25,330 nucleotides of DNA from DASPJL01 sp035628645 (GTDB lineage Bacteria; Bacteroidota; Bacteroidia; Cytophagales; Cyclobacteriaceae): assembly GCA_035628645.1 (NCBI GenBank), contig DASPJL010000097.1:1-25330 (forward strand), read 5' to 3'. Shown here one piece after another: positions 1 to 7,142 of this stretch. Every line of letters starts with the position of its first letter. Within the stretch, counting starts at the first letter, position 1. The notes under the pieces were generated by a model that ran no database searches, was not told the origin of the DNA, and saw only the letters and a list, made by a program, of their open reading frames with translations. The position numbers and the translations under genes are program-made.

Positions 1-100
1 CCTCTACTACTCTTCTTTTTAAACTTTCATCATATTCTCGTAATACTCTTTTGGATTTTTCCTTGGTTTCAGATTCTGATGCTTTTTTGAAATCTTTCAT
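1..100 (-). CDS. IS3-family transposase OrfA, N-terminal fragment (partial)
   Basis: An ATG at 98-100 on the minus strand opens a frame that stays open to the window edge (33 codons). The peptide begins MKDFKKASES, and after a charged stretch reads YDESLKRRVVE. The pattern of aromatic residue, then SLKRxVVEE, is typical of the start of the helix-turn-helix domain of IS3 OrfA proteins, which bind the terminal repeats and are joined to the OrfB integrase by frameshifting. The gene is cut by the window, not visibly broken. The low-complexity KE-rich N-terminus is normal for such proteins. The call depends on about 12 diagnostic residues. Confidence 0.55.
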   Translation of the reverse strand, partial: MKDFKKASESETKEKSKRVLREYDESLKRRVVE

Positions 101-141
101 TTTGTTGACTTTTTGCTGTCAACCTATTTCAGGACAAGACA
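1..141 (-). mobile_element. IS3-like insertion sequence, left-edge fragment
   Basis: The window begins inside an insertion sequence read on the minus strand. It carries the first codons of an orfA-type transposase gene. Upstream of that start is an end-like sequence that on the minus strand reads TGTCTTGTCCTGAAATAGG and continues into TTGACAG (about 116-141), which resembles IS3-type terminal repeats. Just inside lies a perfect hexamer inverted repeat, GTTGAC/GTCAAC (105-124). The outer boundary near 141 is inferred from the TG start of the terminal repeat. The other end, orfB and any target duplication lie outside the window, so the family assignment rests on the N-terminal orfA residues and the end sequence only. 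Confidence 0.55.
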
Positions 142-283
142 ACATTATGGTTCAATTAATGATGGAAGACATACTAAACTACTCGCTTTTACCAGGTCCC
201 CCAGAAATTCAGACTGATCCTGAGCCTACCTCTATTACTCCTCACTTAATAATTTCACTTATTCGTCCTTTTTCAAGGTGAAC

Positions 284-321
284 AAAAAAAAATCACGTAA
301 AGAATATCTATACGTGATTTT
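284..321 (-). terminator. Rho-independent terminator (minus strand)
   Basis: A perfect 11-bp stem is formed by AAAATCACGTA (289-299) and TACGTGATTTT (311-321) around an 11-base loop. On the minus strand the stem is followed by a run of T (plus-strand A at 284-290). It therefore best terminates minus-strand transcription and sits just downstream of the broken 3' gene end at 365-472. Confidence 0.65.
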
Positions 322-364
322 ATCAATTATTAACCCTAAACCTATTATTTTACTTATGTTTCAT

Positions 365-472
365 TTATTCAAAATATCGATACTCTACTCTTCTTTCAGC
401 CTTTTTCCGTATCGCATGATTAAAAGTAGAGTTAATCTTTTGATTATTAAAATTTTCTGTCACCGGAAGATC
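365..472 (-). pseudogene. C-terminal remnant of a minus-strand gene
   Basis: An open minus-strand frame of 35 codons ends in TAA (365-367). It has a protein-like composition: it starts DLPVTENFNNQ and ends KKAERRVEYRYFE. The frame is closed upstream by TAG at 473-475, no start codon is visible, and the DNA further upstream does not look coding. The perfect terminator 44 bp downstream argues that this is the genuine 3' end of a former gene. The closing ERRVEYRYF loosely resembles ends of OmpA-like domains (NRRVEF), but that is too short to name the family. Loss of the rest of the gene fits the neighbouring insertion sequence and debris. Confidence 0.35.
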
Positions 473-963
473 CTATCAAAGGGTAATGTTTAAAATGAAA
501 TGGTCCATTTTATTAAAATATATAAAAAATAAGATATGATATATTTTATATTGGAAAAATTACAATTTATCCAAAGATGGGAAAATGAGCAAAAAACACC
601 GATTTTACCCCGTGAGGCAGATAATTTCCAATGAAAAGGAACATATTGCAGTGAATTTCCTACATCCCAAAAAAGGACAATGAAAATTAATTTTTATCGG
701 ATACAAAATAAGGGTTTGAATAACATTTATAATTCAAACAATTACTTGGATATATAAAACTTAGAAAGGCTTCAAACGAACCTGCCCAAATTCAAATTTC
801 TAATGACTAAGGTTTCTTGGTTTTACTGAGACCTTCCCAGTATTTAAATCTTTTTGGAACCTTCCTTAAAAAAGAAGGTTTCTTTTTATATGGAAAACTC
901 TTTTTCCTGATGTTTATGGAGATGAAGCATTGTATTGTTTAACTGAAGTAATGAAACCATCAC
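473..963. other. AT-rich intergenic debris
   Basis: No convincing gene was found here. A 32-codon open frame (585-683, plus, starting MSKKHRFYPV) has no recognisable similarity and no ribosome site. A small hairpin, TTTGAAT/ATTCAAA (715-738), and a clear terminator (856-887) are present. The terminator has no intact gene in front of it, which supports the idea that coding sequence was lost from this stretch. Confidence 0.5.
856..887 (+). terminator. Rho-independent terminator (plus strand)
   Basis: AACCTTC (858-864) pairs with GAAGGTT (874-880) around a nine-base A-rich loop and is followed by TCTTTTT. This is a classic intrinsic terminator for plus-strand transcription. No intact upstream gene is visible, so it may be left over from a lost gene. 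It also insulates the DUF4177-like gene at 964 from upstream reading. Confidence 0.6.
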
Positions 964-1266
964 ATGCAAGAATACAAGATTATAACCCTGACCCCTACCT
1001 CCAATTCAACCTTAAAATCCATGGAAGGATATATAAAAAGTTGTGAAACTACCCTGAATAAGCTTGCCAAAGAGGGGTGGAAATTGGTTTGCACCGAAAG
1101 TATCGCTCAGCAAGACATGTCAAATCTGATTGTTTTTATGGCAAGAGAAATATCTGAGGTGGACGCGTCAATAAAAGCCGCGGAACATGAAATACCTCAA
1201 TCGCTCAGCGAAAGTATGGATGCTTTTGTAGACAATCCTAATCCAAAAAGCTTACCTAAAAATTAG
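964..1266 (+). CDS. DUF4177-like small protein
   Basis: This is a 100-residue soluble protein with no signal peptide or membrane segment. The N-terminal half shows the DUF4177-type pattern: an EYKII strand near residue 3, a central helix, then LNKLAKEGWKLV (about residues 32-43), the signature in which an estimate of a hydrophobic strand is preceded by EGWxLV. The C-terminal 35 residues are acidic and Ser/Pro/Asn-rich and probably disordered. The molecular function of DUF4177 proteins is unknown. The gene stands alone between a terminator and a 238-bp spacer before the CREST hydrolase genes, so no operon partner is evident. The start ATG has no strong Shine-Dalgarno site, as is common in this phylum. 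Confidence 0.6.
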   Translation: MQEYKIITLTPTSNSTLKSMEGYIKSCETTLNKLAKEGWKLVCTESIAQQDMSNLIVFMAREISEVDASIKAAEHEIPQSLSESMDAFVDNPNPKSLPKN

Positions 1267-1395
1267 TGTAATATTCTACTTTTCTAAACGATTAGAAAAC
1301 GTTCAGATCGAAAGGTTTTGCTATCCGAGCAAATACTTTTTTTCTATTTTACGTATGAACACTCATGATGTAGCATTGATTCTGCGCTCAGGCTG

Positions 1396-1539
1396 ATGAA
1401 GAACATCATAAAAAAACTAATTATTGAAGATAAAATCGGTGAGTCATTTGCTTTCAAATTGACTCTTGAGCTGTTTAGAGTTTTAGAAGATAAACTTAAT
1501 TTTTATGCAAAGGCAGGATATCGAATGGTTGAGATATAA
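1396..1539 (+). CDS. Small 47-residue ORF overlapping the first CREST gene
   Basis: ATG at 1396 opens a 47-codon frame ending TAA at 1537-1539, overlapping the next gene's start (1505) by 35 bases in another frame. The product is helix-prone and well mixed (MKNIIKKLIIEDKIGES at the start, YAKAGYRMVEI at the end). Its tail faintly echoes the AKEGWKLV motif of the preceding DUF4177-like protein. The same frame is open back to a stop at 1366. A separate 13-codon ORF (MNTHDVALILRSG, 1356) precedes it, so a frameshifted small gene is possible. It could equally be chance. No family is recognised. Confidence 0.25.
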   Translation: MKNIIKKLIIEDKIGESFAFKLTLELFRVLEDKLNFYAKAGYRMVEI

Positions 1540-2281
1540 TATTTCATTAGCAGACGGCGGACCCTATTATGCAGAAACAGACCCTCACAATTATTTGGTA
1601 GAACCCTGGAACGCTTTTTCTTCATTATTTTATCTTATTCCTGCGATTTTTTGGGCGATTAAGATCAGACATCATTTAAAGGAAAATCTATTTTTAGCTT
1701 ATTGTATCCCTTTGCTAATTCTCGGAGGATTAGGCAGCACTCTCTTCCATGCATTCAGATCTTCCAGCATTCTACTGTATATGGACATTTTACCTATTCT
1801 GCTTCTTACTTTTTCTGTCAGTACTTATTTCTGGCAAAAAGTGTACAACAATTGGTGGTTAACCATTTTCACGCTTCTGCTTTGCTTTTTAATAAGGCTC
1901 CTCTCTTTCACCCTGGATTTGCCTATTCACACGTTAACAAACATTGCTTATGCTATCAATGGAGTAGTCATATTTTTACCGATAGTTATCGTATTGATAA
2001 GAAATTCATTTCAAAGGGTCAAGATCATTTTATTCTCTATTTTATTGTTTGCTACTGCCCTGTTTTTTAGAGAAATAGATGCAAGGAGTTTTGAAGGTTT
2101 GCCAATGGGAACACATTTTCTCTGGCATATTTTCTCCGCAGCTGGGGCCTATTTTCTAGCTGAATATTTATATTTCACTCATAGGATTGAATTAAAAGCA
2201 GAAAAAATAAAACCCAAAGAGGACAAACATCTTATGCAGGCCAGTTCAAAAAAGGAAAATGGGTATCAGATGGTTCGATAG
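1505..2281 (+). CDS. CREST/alkaline-ceramidase-like membrane hydrolase, copy 1
   Basis: A 258-residue integral membrane protein with about seven hydrophobic segments. It fits the CREST superfamily (alkaline ceramidase, PAQR and Per1 relatives), zinc-dependent amide or ester hydrolases. Candidate zinc-site residues are visible with ceramidase-like spacing: S78 and H82 in GLGSTLFHAF, D94 in YMDILPIL, and H204 and H208 in GTHFLWH. The N-terminal EPWNAFSS resembles the EFWNTVSN segment of human ACER3. The start is supported by the paralogue at 2606, which begins at the same point relative to IEWxRYN. The natural substrate, possibly a sphingolipid or another lipid amide, is inferred only. The charged tail after residue 225 is longer than in copy 2, and its last ~17 codons overlap a protein-like reading frame in another phase (see findings). 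Confidence 0.75.
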   Translation: MQRQDIEWLRYNISLADGGPYYAETDPHNYLVEPWNAFSSLFYLIPAIFWAIKIRHHLKENLFLAYCIPLLILGGLGSTLFHAFRSSSILLYMDILPILLLTFSVSTYFWQKVYNNWWLTIFTLLLCFLIRLLSFTLDLPIHTLTNIAYAINGVVIFLPIVIVLIRNSFQRVKIILFSILLFATALFFREIDARSFEGLPMGTHFLWHIFSAAGAYFLAEYLYFTHRIELKAEKIKPKEDKHLMQASSKKENGYQMVR

Positions 2282-2370
2282 ATTTAACAGATCTTCCAAA
2301 TAATAAGGAAATACAACTGGATTCAAAACTTCCCGCTTCTAACCTCCTACTTTATACCTGCCTCTTTTGA
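2221..2370 (+). pseudogene. Protein-like relic frame at the 3' end of CREST copy 1
   Basis: In the frame one base behind the CREST gene, the codons from 2221 to the TGA at 2368-2370 encode a strikingly protein-like stretch, including TSYAGQFKKGKWVSDGS and LTDLPNNKEIQLDSKLP. It overlaps the last 60 bases of copy 1 and continues past its stop. No start codon fits, and the frame is closed upstream by TGA within the CREST coding region. A nested hairpin follows directly (2372-2412). The likeliest reading is the 3' end of a former gene brought against the CREST gene by a deletion, so that the last CREST residues are translated out of phase from relic DNA. The family is not recognised. Confidence 0.3.
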
Positions 2371-2605
2371 AAAAGGGCAACCTATTACATATGATAGGAA
2401 AGCTTTCCCTTTCCACAATTTAAGCCATTCCACTCTTAACTTTATAATAGCAGGCTAATCAGCAACTTAATAAGTCTTCCTAACCTATAAATCCATTTGA
2501 ATCTTATTTGTTTTCCAGAAAAATATTACTTCCATTGATCCTTCTTGCTTTTAACAGGCTGGACTTTATTAAATAAATTCATGTTGTACAGCAAAAGGAA
2601 AATTA
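2282..2605. other. Intergenic spacer between the CREST copies
   Basis: The first ~90 bases continue the relic frame described above. At 2372-2412 there is a nested hairpin, AAAGGG/CCCTTT outside and CCTAT/ATAGG inside, which includes the perfect palindrome GGAAAGCTTTCC (2397-2408). It lacks a T tract, so it is not a textbook terminator. The rest is AT-rich with no gene. AAAGGA just upstream of 2606 is a usable ribosome site for copy 2. Confidence 0.45.
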
Positions 2606-3343
2606 ATGACAGAACAAAGCATAGAATGGCAAAGGTATAATCTCCAGCTTCCGGATGGGGGATCGCATTATGCTGAGACAAACATGGCACAATTCATAGT
2701 AGAACCCTGGAATGCCTTGTCTTCTTTATTATTTTTAATCCCTGCACTATACTGGGCCATAAAAATAAGAAAGCAGGTAAAGGAGAATGCGTTTATCGCA
2801 TACTGTGTTCCATTGCTTATTCTGGGTGGTTTAGGCAGCACGCTTTTCCACGCGTTCAGAACCTCCTCTTTGCTTTTGCTGATGGATGTGCTCCCAATAC
2901 TGATACTTACTTTATCTGTAAGTACTTATTTCTGGCAAAAAATTTTCAATAAATGGTGGCTCACTACCATTGTAGTGGCGGTTGGTTTTATTCTTAGAAG
3001 ATTAGTAGTAGATATAGGATATTTCCCCTATCATACGGCGGCCAATATTTCTTATGCCATTTCAGGTATTACCATATTTCTACCCATCCTTATAGTCCTG
3101 TTTAAAACAAATTTCCAGAAAGGAAGCGTGATCTTTTCCTCAATTCTACTGTTTGTACTGGCACTGACTTTTAGAGAAATGGATGCATGGGAGCTAAACT
3201 TCCTGCCTATGGGCACTCATTTTCTCTGGCATTTTTGTACTGCCGCAGGAGCCTACTTTATAGCGAGATACATTTACATATTTCCTGGCTTTGGAACGCA
3301 ATCCGCGCGGCTGGTTCCCCAGGAAGTTGAAGTTAAGGCTTAA
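2606..3343 (+). CDS. CREST/alkaline-ceramidase-like membrane hydrolase, copy 2
   Basis: A 245-residue polytopic membrane protein, clearly a tandem paralogue of the preceding gene. Long blocks are identical or nearly so, for example LGGLGSTLFHAFR, SVSTYFWQK and MGTHFLWH. The same putative zinc-site set is kept: S78, H82, D94, H205 and H209. An AAAGGA ribosome site lies about eight bases upstream of the ATG. The N-terminus (MTEQSIEWQRYN) aligns with copy 1 without gaps, which fixes both starts. The copies diverge most between residues 115 and 175 and in the C-terminal tail. A lipid amidase or ceramidase-like role is inferred from the superfamily; other CREST proteins have unrelated substrates or act as receptors. 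No sphingolipid-synthesis genes lie nearby. Confidence 0.75.
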   Translation: MTEQSIEWQRYNLQLPDGGSHYAETNMAQFIVEPWNALSSLLFLIPALYWAIKIRKQVKENAFIAYCVPLLILGGLGSTLFHAFRTSSLLLLMDVLPILILTLSVSTYFWQKIFNKWWLTTIVVAVGFILRRLVVDIGYFPYHTAANISYAISGITIFLPILIVLFKTNFQKGSVIFSSILLFVLALTFREMDAWELNFLPMGTHFLWHFCTAAGAYFIARYIYIFPGFGTQSARLVPQEVEVKA

Positions 3344-3537
3344 TTTGTTATAGCCATTTTCGGTCCGAGTCAATGAAAAGGCGGTGCCTCTTGCATGTTA
3401 ATCCTTTTTATATAGCCTCTCACGATCTGCCGAATTTCAATTTATACCAGAATTCTTATCCTCTGTTTAAAAAATTAATTATAATTGCACCCGCTTTTTA
3501 AGCTATTGGTTGTGAGGATTTAGGAAAAAACTAAACA

Positions 3538-3566
3538 GGCATATAAAAATGCCCGATATAAAGTGA
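3538..3566 (+). promoter_or_regulatory. Hairpin and five-codon leader ORF before kup
   Basis: GGCAT (3538-3542) and ATGCC (3549-3553) can form a small hairpin. Its right arm contains an ATG (3549) that opens the five-codon frame MPDIK. The TGA of this mini-ORF (3564-3566) overlaps the GTG start of kup (3563) as GTGA. This arrangement could couple translation of kup to the leader, or may be coincidental. Confidence 0.25.
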
Positions 3567-5527
3567 TAAAGGAAGAAAGTTTTAATAAAGTAACAACAGG
3601 AGGTCTTTTAGTTACTTTAGGAATAATTTTCGGGGATATCGGTACTTCTCCGCTTTATGTTCTAAGAGCAATAGTAGGCTCCTCAATTATTACAGAGGAA
3701 CTTATATATGGTGGAATCTCGTGTATCTTCTGGACGCTTACTTTACTAACCACCGTAAAATATGTTTTAATTACCCTAAGGGCTGACAATCATGGGGAAG
3801 GTGGAATTTTCGCGTTATATGCCCTGGTCCGAAGAAGGGCTAAGTGGCTCGTATTTCCGGCAATAATAGGAGGAAGTACTGTTCTGGCTGACAGCATTAT
3901 TACCCCTTCTATCTCTGTAACATCTGCCGTCGAAGGATTTGCGAGTATAAGTACGGATATACCCATTATCCCGATTGTAATTGTAATTCTCGTATTCTTA
4001 TTCTTTCTCCAGCAATTTGGAACAAACATTCTGGGCAAAACCTTCGGCCCGGTAATGTTTGTGTGGTTTACCATGATTGCTTTAGTTGGGCTTTACTCCA
4101 TAACGACCAATTGGGAAATTCTTAAAGCAATTAATCCTTACTATGCAGCAAGACTGCTGTATCATTATCCGGGAGGTTTTTTGCTACTCGGTTCGGTTTT
4201 TCTTTGTACTGCCGGAGTTGAAGCTTTGTATTCTGACTTGGGACATTGCGGAAGAAAAAACATTCAAACCGCTTGGTTTGCAGTAAAAATTGCTCTTTTG
4301 CTAAATTACTTCGGACAGGGTGCATGGTTATTAAATCATACCGGAGAGACGCTAGATGGAAGAATTCCCTTTTTTGTTTTAATGCCCCATTGGTTTCTGC
4401 TTTTTGGAGTTATAATTTCCACATTCGCGACAATTGTAGCGAGTCAGGCATTGATCAGTGGATCTTTTACTTTGATAAATGAAGCTATCCGGTTAAACCT
4501 TTGGCCCAAGGTCAAAATAAACTACCCTACTATTTTAAGAGGACAATTGTATGTCCCTTCGATGAACTGGTTTCTTCTGGCTGGTTGTATCTTTATCGTT
4601 TTATATTTTCAACACTCCTCCCAAATGGAAGCTGCATATGGATTATCTATTGTAGTTACCATGTTAATGACCAGCATTTTACTTTGCTATTACCTTTATA
4701 TTGCGAGAACGCATAAATTACTTTTGCTTTCATTTATACTCGTATATTTTTCTCTTGAAATTGCTTTCTTAGTGGCTTTATCGGATAAATTCTTTCATGG
4801 CGGATGGATCACACCGTTAATTGCTTCAGGGTTAATTGCCATAATGTGGATCTGGTTTTCTGCAAGGAAAATCAGGAATAAATATGTGGAATTTGTCAAA
4901 CTTGACGGATACCTGGATTTATTAAGGGAATTAAGTCACGATCCCCTGGTAAGTAAATTTTCTACCCACCTTGTCTATTTAACCACTGCAAACAGGTTAA
5001 ATGAAATTGAGGCAAAAGTCATTTATTCCATTTTCCAAAAACAGCCGAAAAGAGCGGATATCTACTGGTTTATCCATGTAAATGTGGAGGATAAACCTTA
5101 TACAATGGAATATAAGGTCACCGAATTAATAAAAGGTGTTGCCATCCGAATAGATTTTAACCTTGGTTTCAGAATTGAGCCAAGAATAAATTTAATGTTT
5201 CGCGCAGTAGTAGAAGACATGGTCGCCAATAAGGAAGTAGACATCACCAGCAGGTATGAATCTTTGAATAGAAAGAAAATCATCGGTGATTTTAAATTTG
5301 TGGTGATAGAAAAATATTTGTCTTATGATCATGAGCTCCCCTTCTATGAGAAATTGGTAATTAATGCCTACCTCATGCTTAAGGACATAAGTCTTTCGGA
5401 AGAAAAAGCTTTTGGTCTGGACTTAAGTTCCGTTCTGGTAGAGAAAGTCCCGTTGATAATACAGCCCCAATCTTCCGTTAAACTAAGAAGGATAAAGAGC
5501 AACAATGGCAGCCGTTCCCGCCATTAA
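3563..5527 (+). CDS. kup: Low-affinity potassium uptake protein Kup
   Basis: A 654-residue protein of the KUP/HAK/KT potassium transporter family, slightly longer than E. coli Kup (622). The family hallmark GIIFGDIGTSPLYVLR (about residues 20-35) includes the conserved Asp (D25) required for K+/H+ symport. The second hallmark, DNHGEGGIFALYALVRR, follows near residues 75-92. About twelve hydrophobic segments occupy the first ~440 residues, followed by a soluble C-terminal domain of about 200 residues, as in the family. The start is GTG: no in-frame ATG exists between it and an upstream stop at 3521-3523, and the hallmark spacing suits this start. It is transcribed alone. A cytoplasmic-membrane K+ uptake role is known for the family. 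The basic tail (RRIKSNNGSRSRH) is unremarkable. Confidence 0.93.
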   Translation: MIKEESFNKVTTGGLLVTLGIIFGDIGTSPLYVLRAIVGSSIITEELIYGGISCIFWTLTLLTTVKYVLITLRADNHGEGGIFALYALVRRRAKWLVFPAIIGGSTVLADSIITPSISVTSAVEGFASISTDIPIIPIVIVILVFLFFLQQFGTNILGKTFGPVMFVWFTMIALVGLYSITTNWEILKAINPYYAARLLYHYPGGFLLLGSVFLCTAGVEALYSDLGHCGRKNIQTAWFAVKIALLLNYFGQGAWLLNHTGETLDGRIPFFVLMPHWFLLFGVIISTFATIVASQALISGSFTLINEAIRLNLWPKVKINYPTILRGQLYVPSMNWFLLAGCIFIVLYFQHSSQMEAAYGLSIVVTMLMTSILLCYYLYIARTHKLLLLSFILVYFSLEIAFLVALSDKFFHGGWITPLIASGLIAIMWIWFSARKIRNKYVEFVKLDGYLDLLRELSHDPLVSKFSTHLVYLTTANRLNEIEAKVIYSIFQKQPKRADIYWFIHVNVEDKPYTMEYKVTELIKGVAIRIDFNLGFRIEPRINLMFRAVVEDMVANKEVDITSRYESLNRKKIIGDFKFVVIEKYLSYDHELPFYEKLVINAYLMLKDISLSEEKAFGLDLSSVLVEKVPLIIQPQSSVKLRRIKSNNGSRSRH

Positions 5528-6098
5528 GGTTTCCATTAAAAATTTCTAAAACCGTCTGAAAAGCCAAACAGGAAGCAGGCCTTTCCTTTAACACCCATTT
5601 TTTTAATTAATTAACCCGTTTTTCTTTAACAGAAACTCAGTTTTCTCTTTTCTGCCAATTAATAGGTTTCCCTCGTGCGACAACAAAAGCAAACCTTCCG
5701 AATTTCCACAGGCTATTCTTCCGTCTGAAAGCTGTTTAAGGGATTTAAAGGAGAAATTGTATGTACTGCTAAGAGCGAAGAACTTTTGCCAGCGGTTGTC
5801 TCTCAAATAATATAAACCTGATGAGGTAGATGCCAGTATCTTTCCTTCCTTTGTCAATAACAGATTATCTACATCACGACCGGTTACCCTTAGAACTGAA
5901 AGCAGAGCAACAATCAGAAAATGGCTTGCATTGAATTTTTTTTACAATCGAAAGCAATACAATGACAGAAGTAGAAATTTGCTTCATTGCTTAATTTTTT
6001 TAGGGTAATTGATGGCTAAAGTATGAGCGGAACCGATAACAGGATCCTTATCAAATATTTTTAGCGAACTTTATTAAAATATTAATTAATAAATCAAC
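5528..6098. other. Spacer between kup and the LacI-type gene
   Basis: Apart from the minus-strand remnant at 5603-5941, no gene is seen. A weak hairpin (AGGAAG/CTTTCCT, 5569-5586) downstream of kup lacks a good T tract. Downstream of the regulator gene, AAATATTTT and AAAATATT (about 6054-6082) form an AT-only inverted repeat that might act as a weak terminator. Confidence 0.4.
5603..5941 (-). pseudogene. Decayed beta-propeller (Reg_prop-like) fragment
   Basis: A minus-strand frame ends at TAA 5603-5605 and is open back to about 5941, where it meets a stop. The encoded stretch contains two propeller-like repeat units: LLLTKEGKILASTSSGLYYL followed by RWQKFF, then QLSDGRIACGNSEGLLLL. These patterns (DG-I-x-GT-x-GL-x-L) resemble the two-component-regulator propeller repeats at the N-terminus of hybrid histidine kinases in Bacteroidota. 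Only about 110 residues remain; there is no kinase, transmembrane or regulator domain and no plausible start with a ribosome site. A TTG at 5857 would give an 84-residue product. It is most likely the remains of a longer sensor gene. A small intact protein cannot be excluded. Confidence 0.35.
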
Positions 6099-7142
6099 TT
6101 ATTCTTTATGCTTCTGCGGAACAGAAGAATCCCTCACATATAATTTCGTTTCAAGGATCCTTCTTTCAAATTGTGTTACCGGCCTTTTACTTTCAATTAG
6201 CTGGATGAGCAATTCCGTAGCTACCTGCCCCATTTCAAAAGCCGGTTGAACAACCGAGGTAAGAGAGGGATTAAGCAAATCTGCTACTTTCAGGTTTGTA
6301 AATCCGGCTACGGCTACATCCTCCGGCACTTTAAAACCTTGTTTCAGCACTGCCGCCAAAGTACCCATGGTAAGTCTGTCGCTTGCTGAAACAATGGCCC
6401 GGGGTTTTTCAGGCAAATTCATTAATTCTGAAATCGCTTGCTCCGTTTCAGCCTGGACCATCCCACCCCATTCGCAGTATTTGATATAATCTTCATCAAA
6501 GGGAACATTATATTCGGCAAGCGCCTTTTTATAGCCATCCTGTCTTTCTTTGGTGATGGACAGAAAATTTGCTGAAGCTATTAGTCCAATCCTTCTAAAA
6601 CCGGATTCAATCAAATGTTTGGTCATTTGATAGGCTCCATTATAATTATTGGCAGTTACTTTATGGGTTTCAAGCTCTTCCGATGTCCTGTCAAAAAAGA
6701 CTACAGGAATTCCGCTTTCCTGCAGGGCGACAAGGTGTTTCATATTTTCTGTCTGTGCAGACATGGAGATCAATAAACCATCTACTCTTCGGGAAACTAG
6801 ATGATCAATGTTAATTACCTCACGTTCATAAGATTCATGGCTTTGGGCAATAATAACATGATACCCCAGATTATAAGCTATTGCCTCGATTCCATTAATT
6901 GCCTGCGAAAAAAAGTGGTTGGCAATTTCCGGCACAATTACTCCGATAGCCATACTCTTGCTTGCCTTCAAGCTTTGCGCAATCGGATTAGGTCTGTAAT
7001 TGTATCGTTCGGCATATTCAAGAATCTCTCTTTTCGTTTCAGGATTAATCTCATGACTTCCCCTTAACGCTCTTGACACAGTGGAAGTAGAAACACCCAG
7101 TGCTTTTGCAATATCTTTGATTGTAATAGCTCCAAATTTCAT
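6099..7142 (-). CDS. LacI-family transcriptional regulator of uronate use
   Basis: A 347-residue regulator starting at ATG 7140-7142. The frame is open further upstream to 7244, but the extra residues do not fit the family, and the LacI helix-turn-helix must begin near the N-terminus. Residues 7-27 (ITIKDIAKALGVSTSTVSRAL) are a canonical LacI headpiece, followed by the hinge region with NYRPNPIAQSLK near 48-59. A periplasmic-binding-protein-like effector domain fills the rest (AIGVIVPEIANHFFSQ onward; VSASDRLTMG and VAVAGF motifs near the end). It is divergent from kduD, and an operator-like inverted repeat lies between them. It is therefore probably the local repressor of the uronate genes, released by a pathway intermediate such as KDG. 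The effector is not deducible from sequence. Confidence 0.9.
   Translation of the reverse strand: MKFGAITIKDIAKALGVSTSTVSRALRGSHEINPETKREILEYAERYNYRPNPIAQSLKASKSMAIGVIVPEIANHFFSQAINGIEAIAYNLGYHVIIAQSHESYEREVINIDHLVSRRVDGLLISMSAQTENMKHLVALQESGIPVVFFDRTSEELETHKVTANNYNGAYQMTKHLIESGFRRIGLIASANFLSITKERQDGYKKALAEYNVPFDEDYIKYCEWGGMVQAETEQAISELMNLPEKPRAIVSASDRLTMGTLAAVLKQGFKVPEDVAVAGFTNLKVADLLNPSLTSVVQPAFEMGQVATELLIQLIESKRPVTQFERRILETKLYVRDSSVPQKHKE

Noticed and set aside
51..281. 76-codon plus-strand ORF at the left edge
   Set aside because: It runs antisense through the transposase start and across the insertion-sequence end; its composition is not protein-like.
278..493. 71-codon plus-strand ORF
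   Set aside because: It overlaps the minus-strand terminator and is antisense to the better-supported gene end at 365-472.
3790..4482. Several ORFs within kup on both strands
   Set aside because: They are shadows of the well-supported kup frame.
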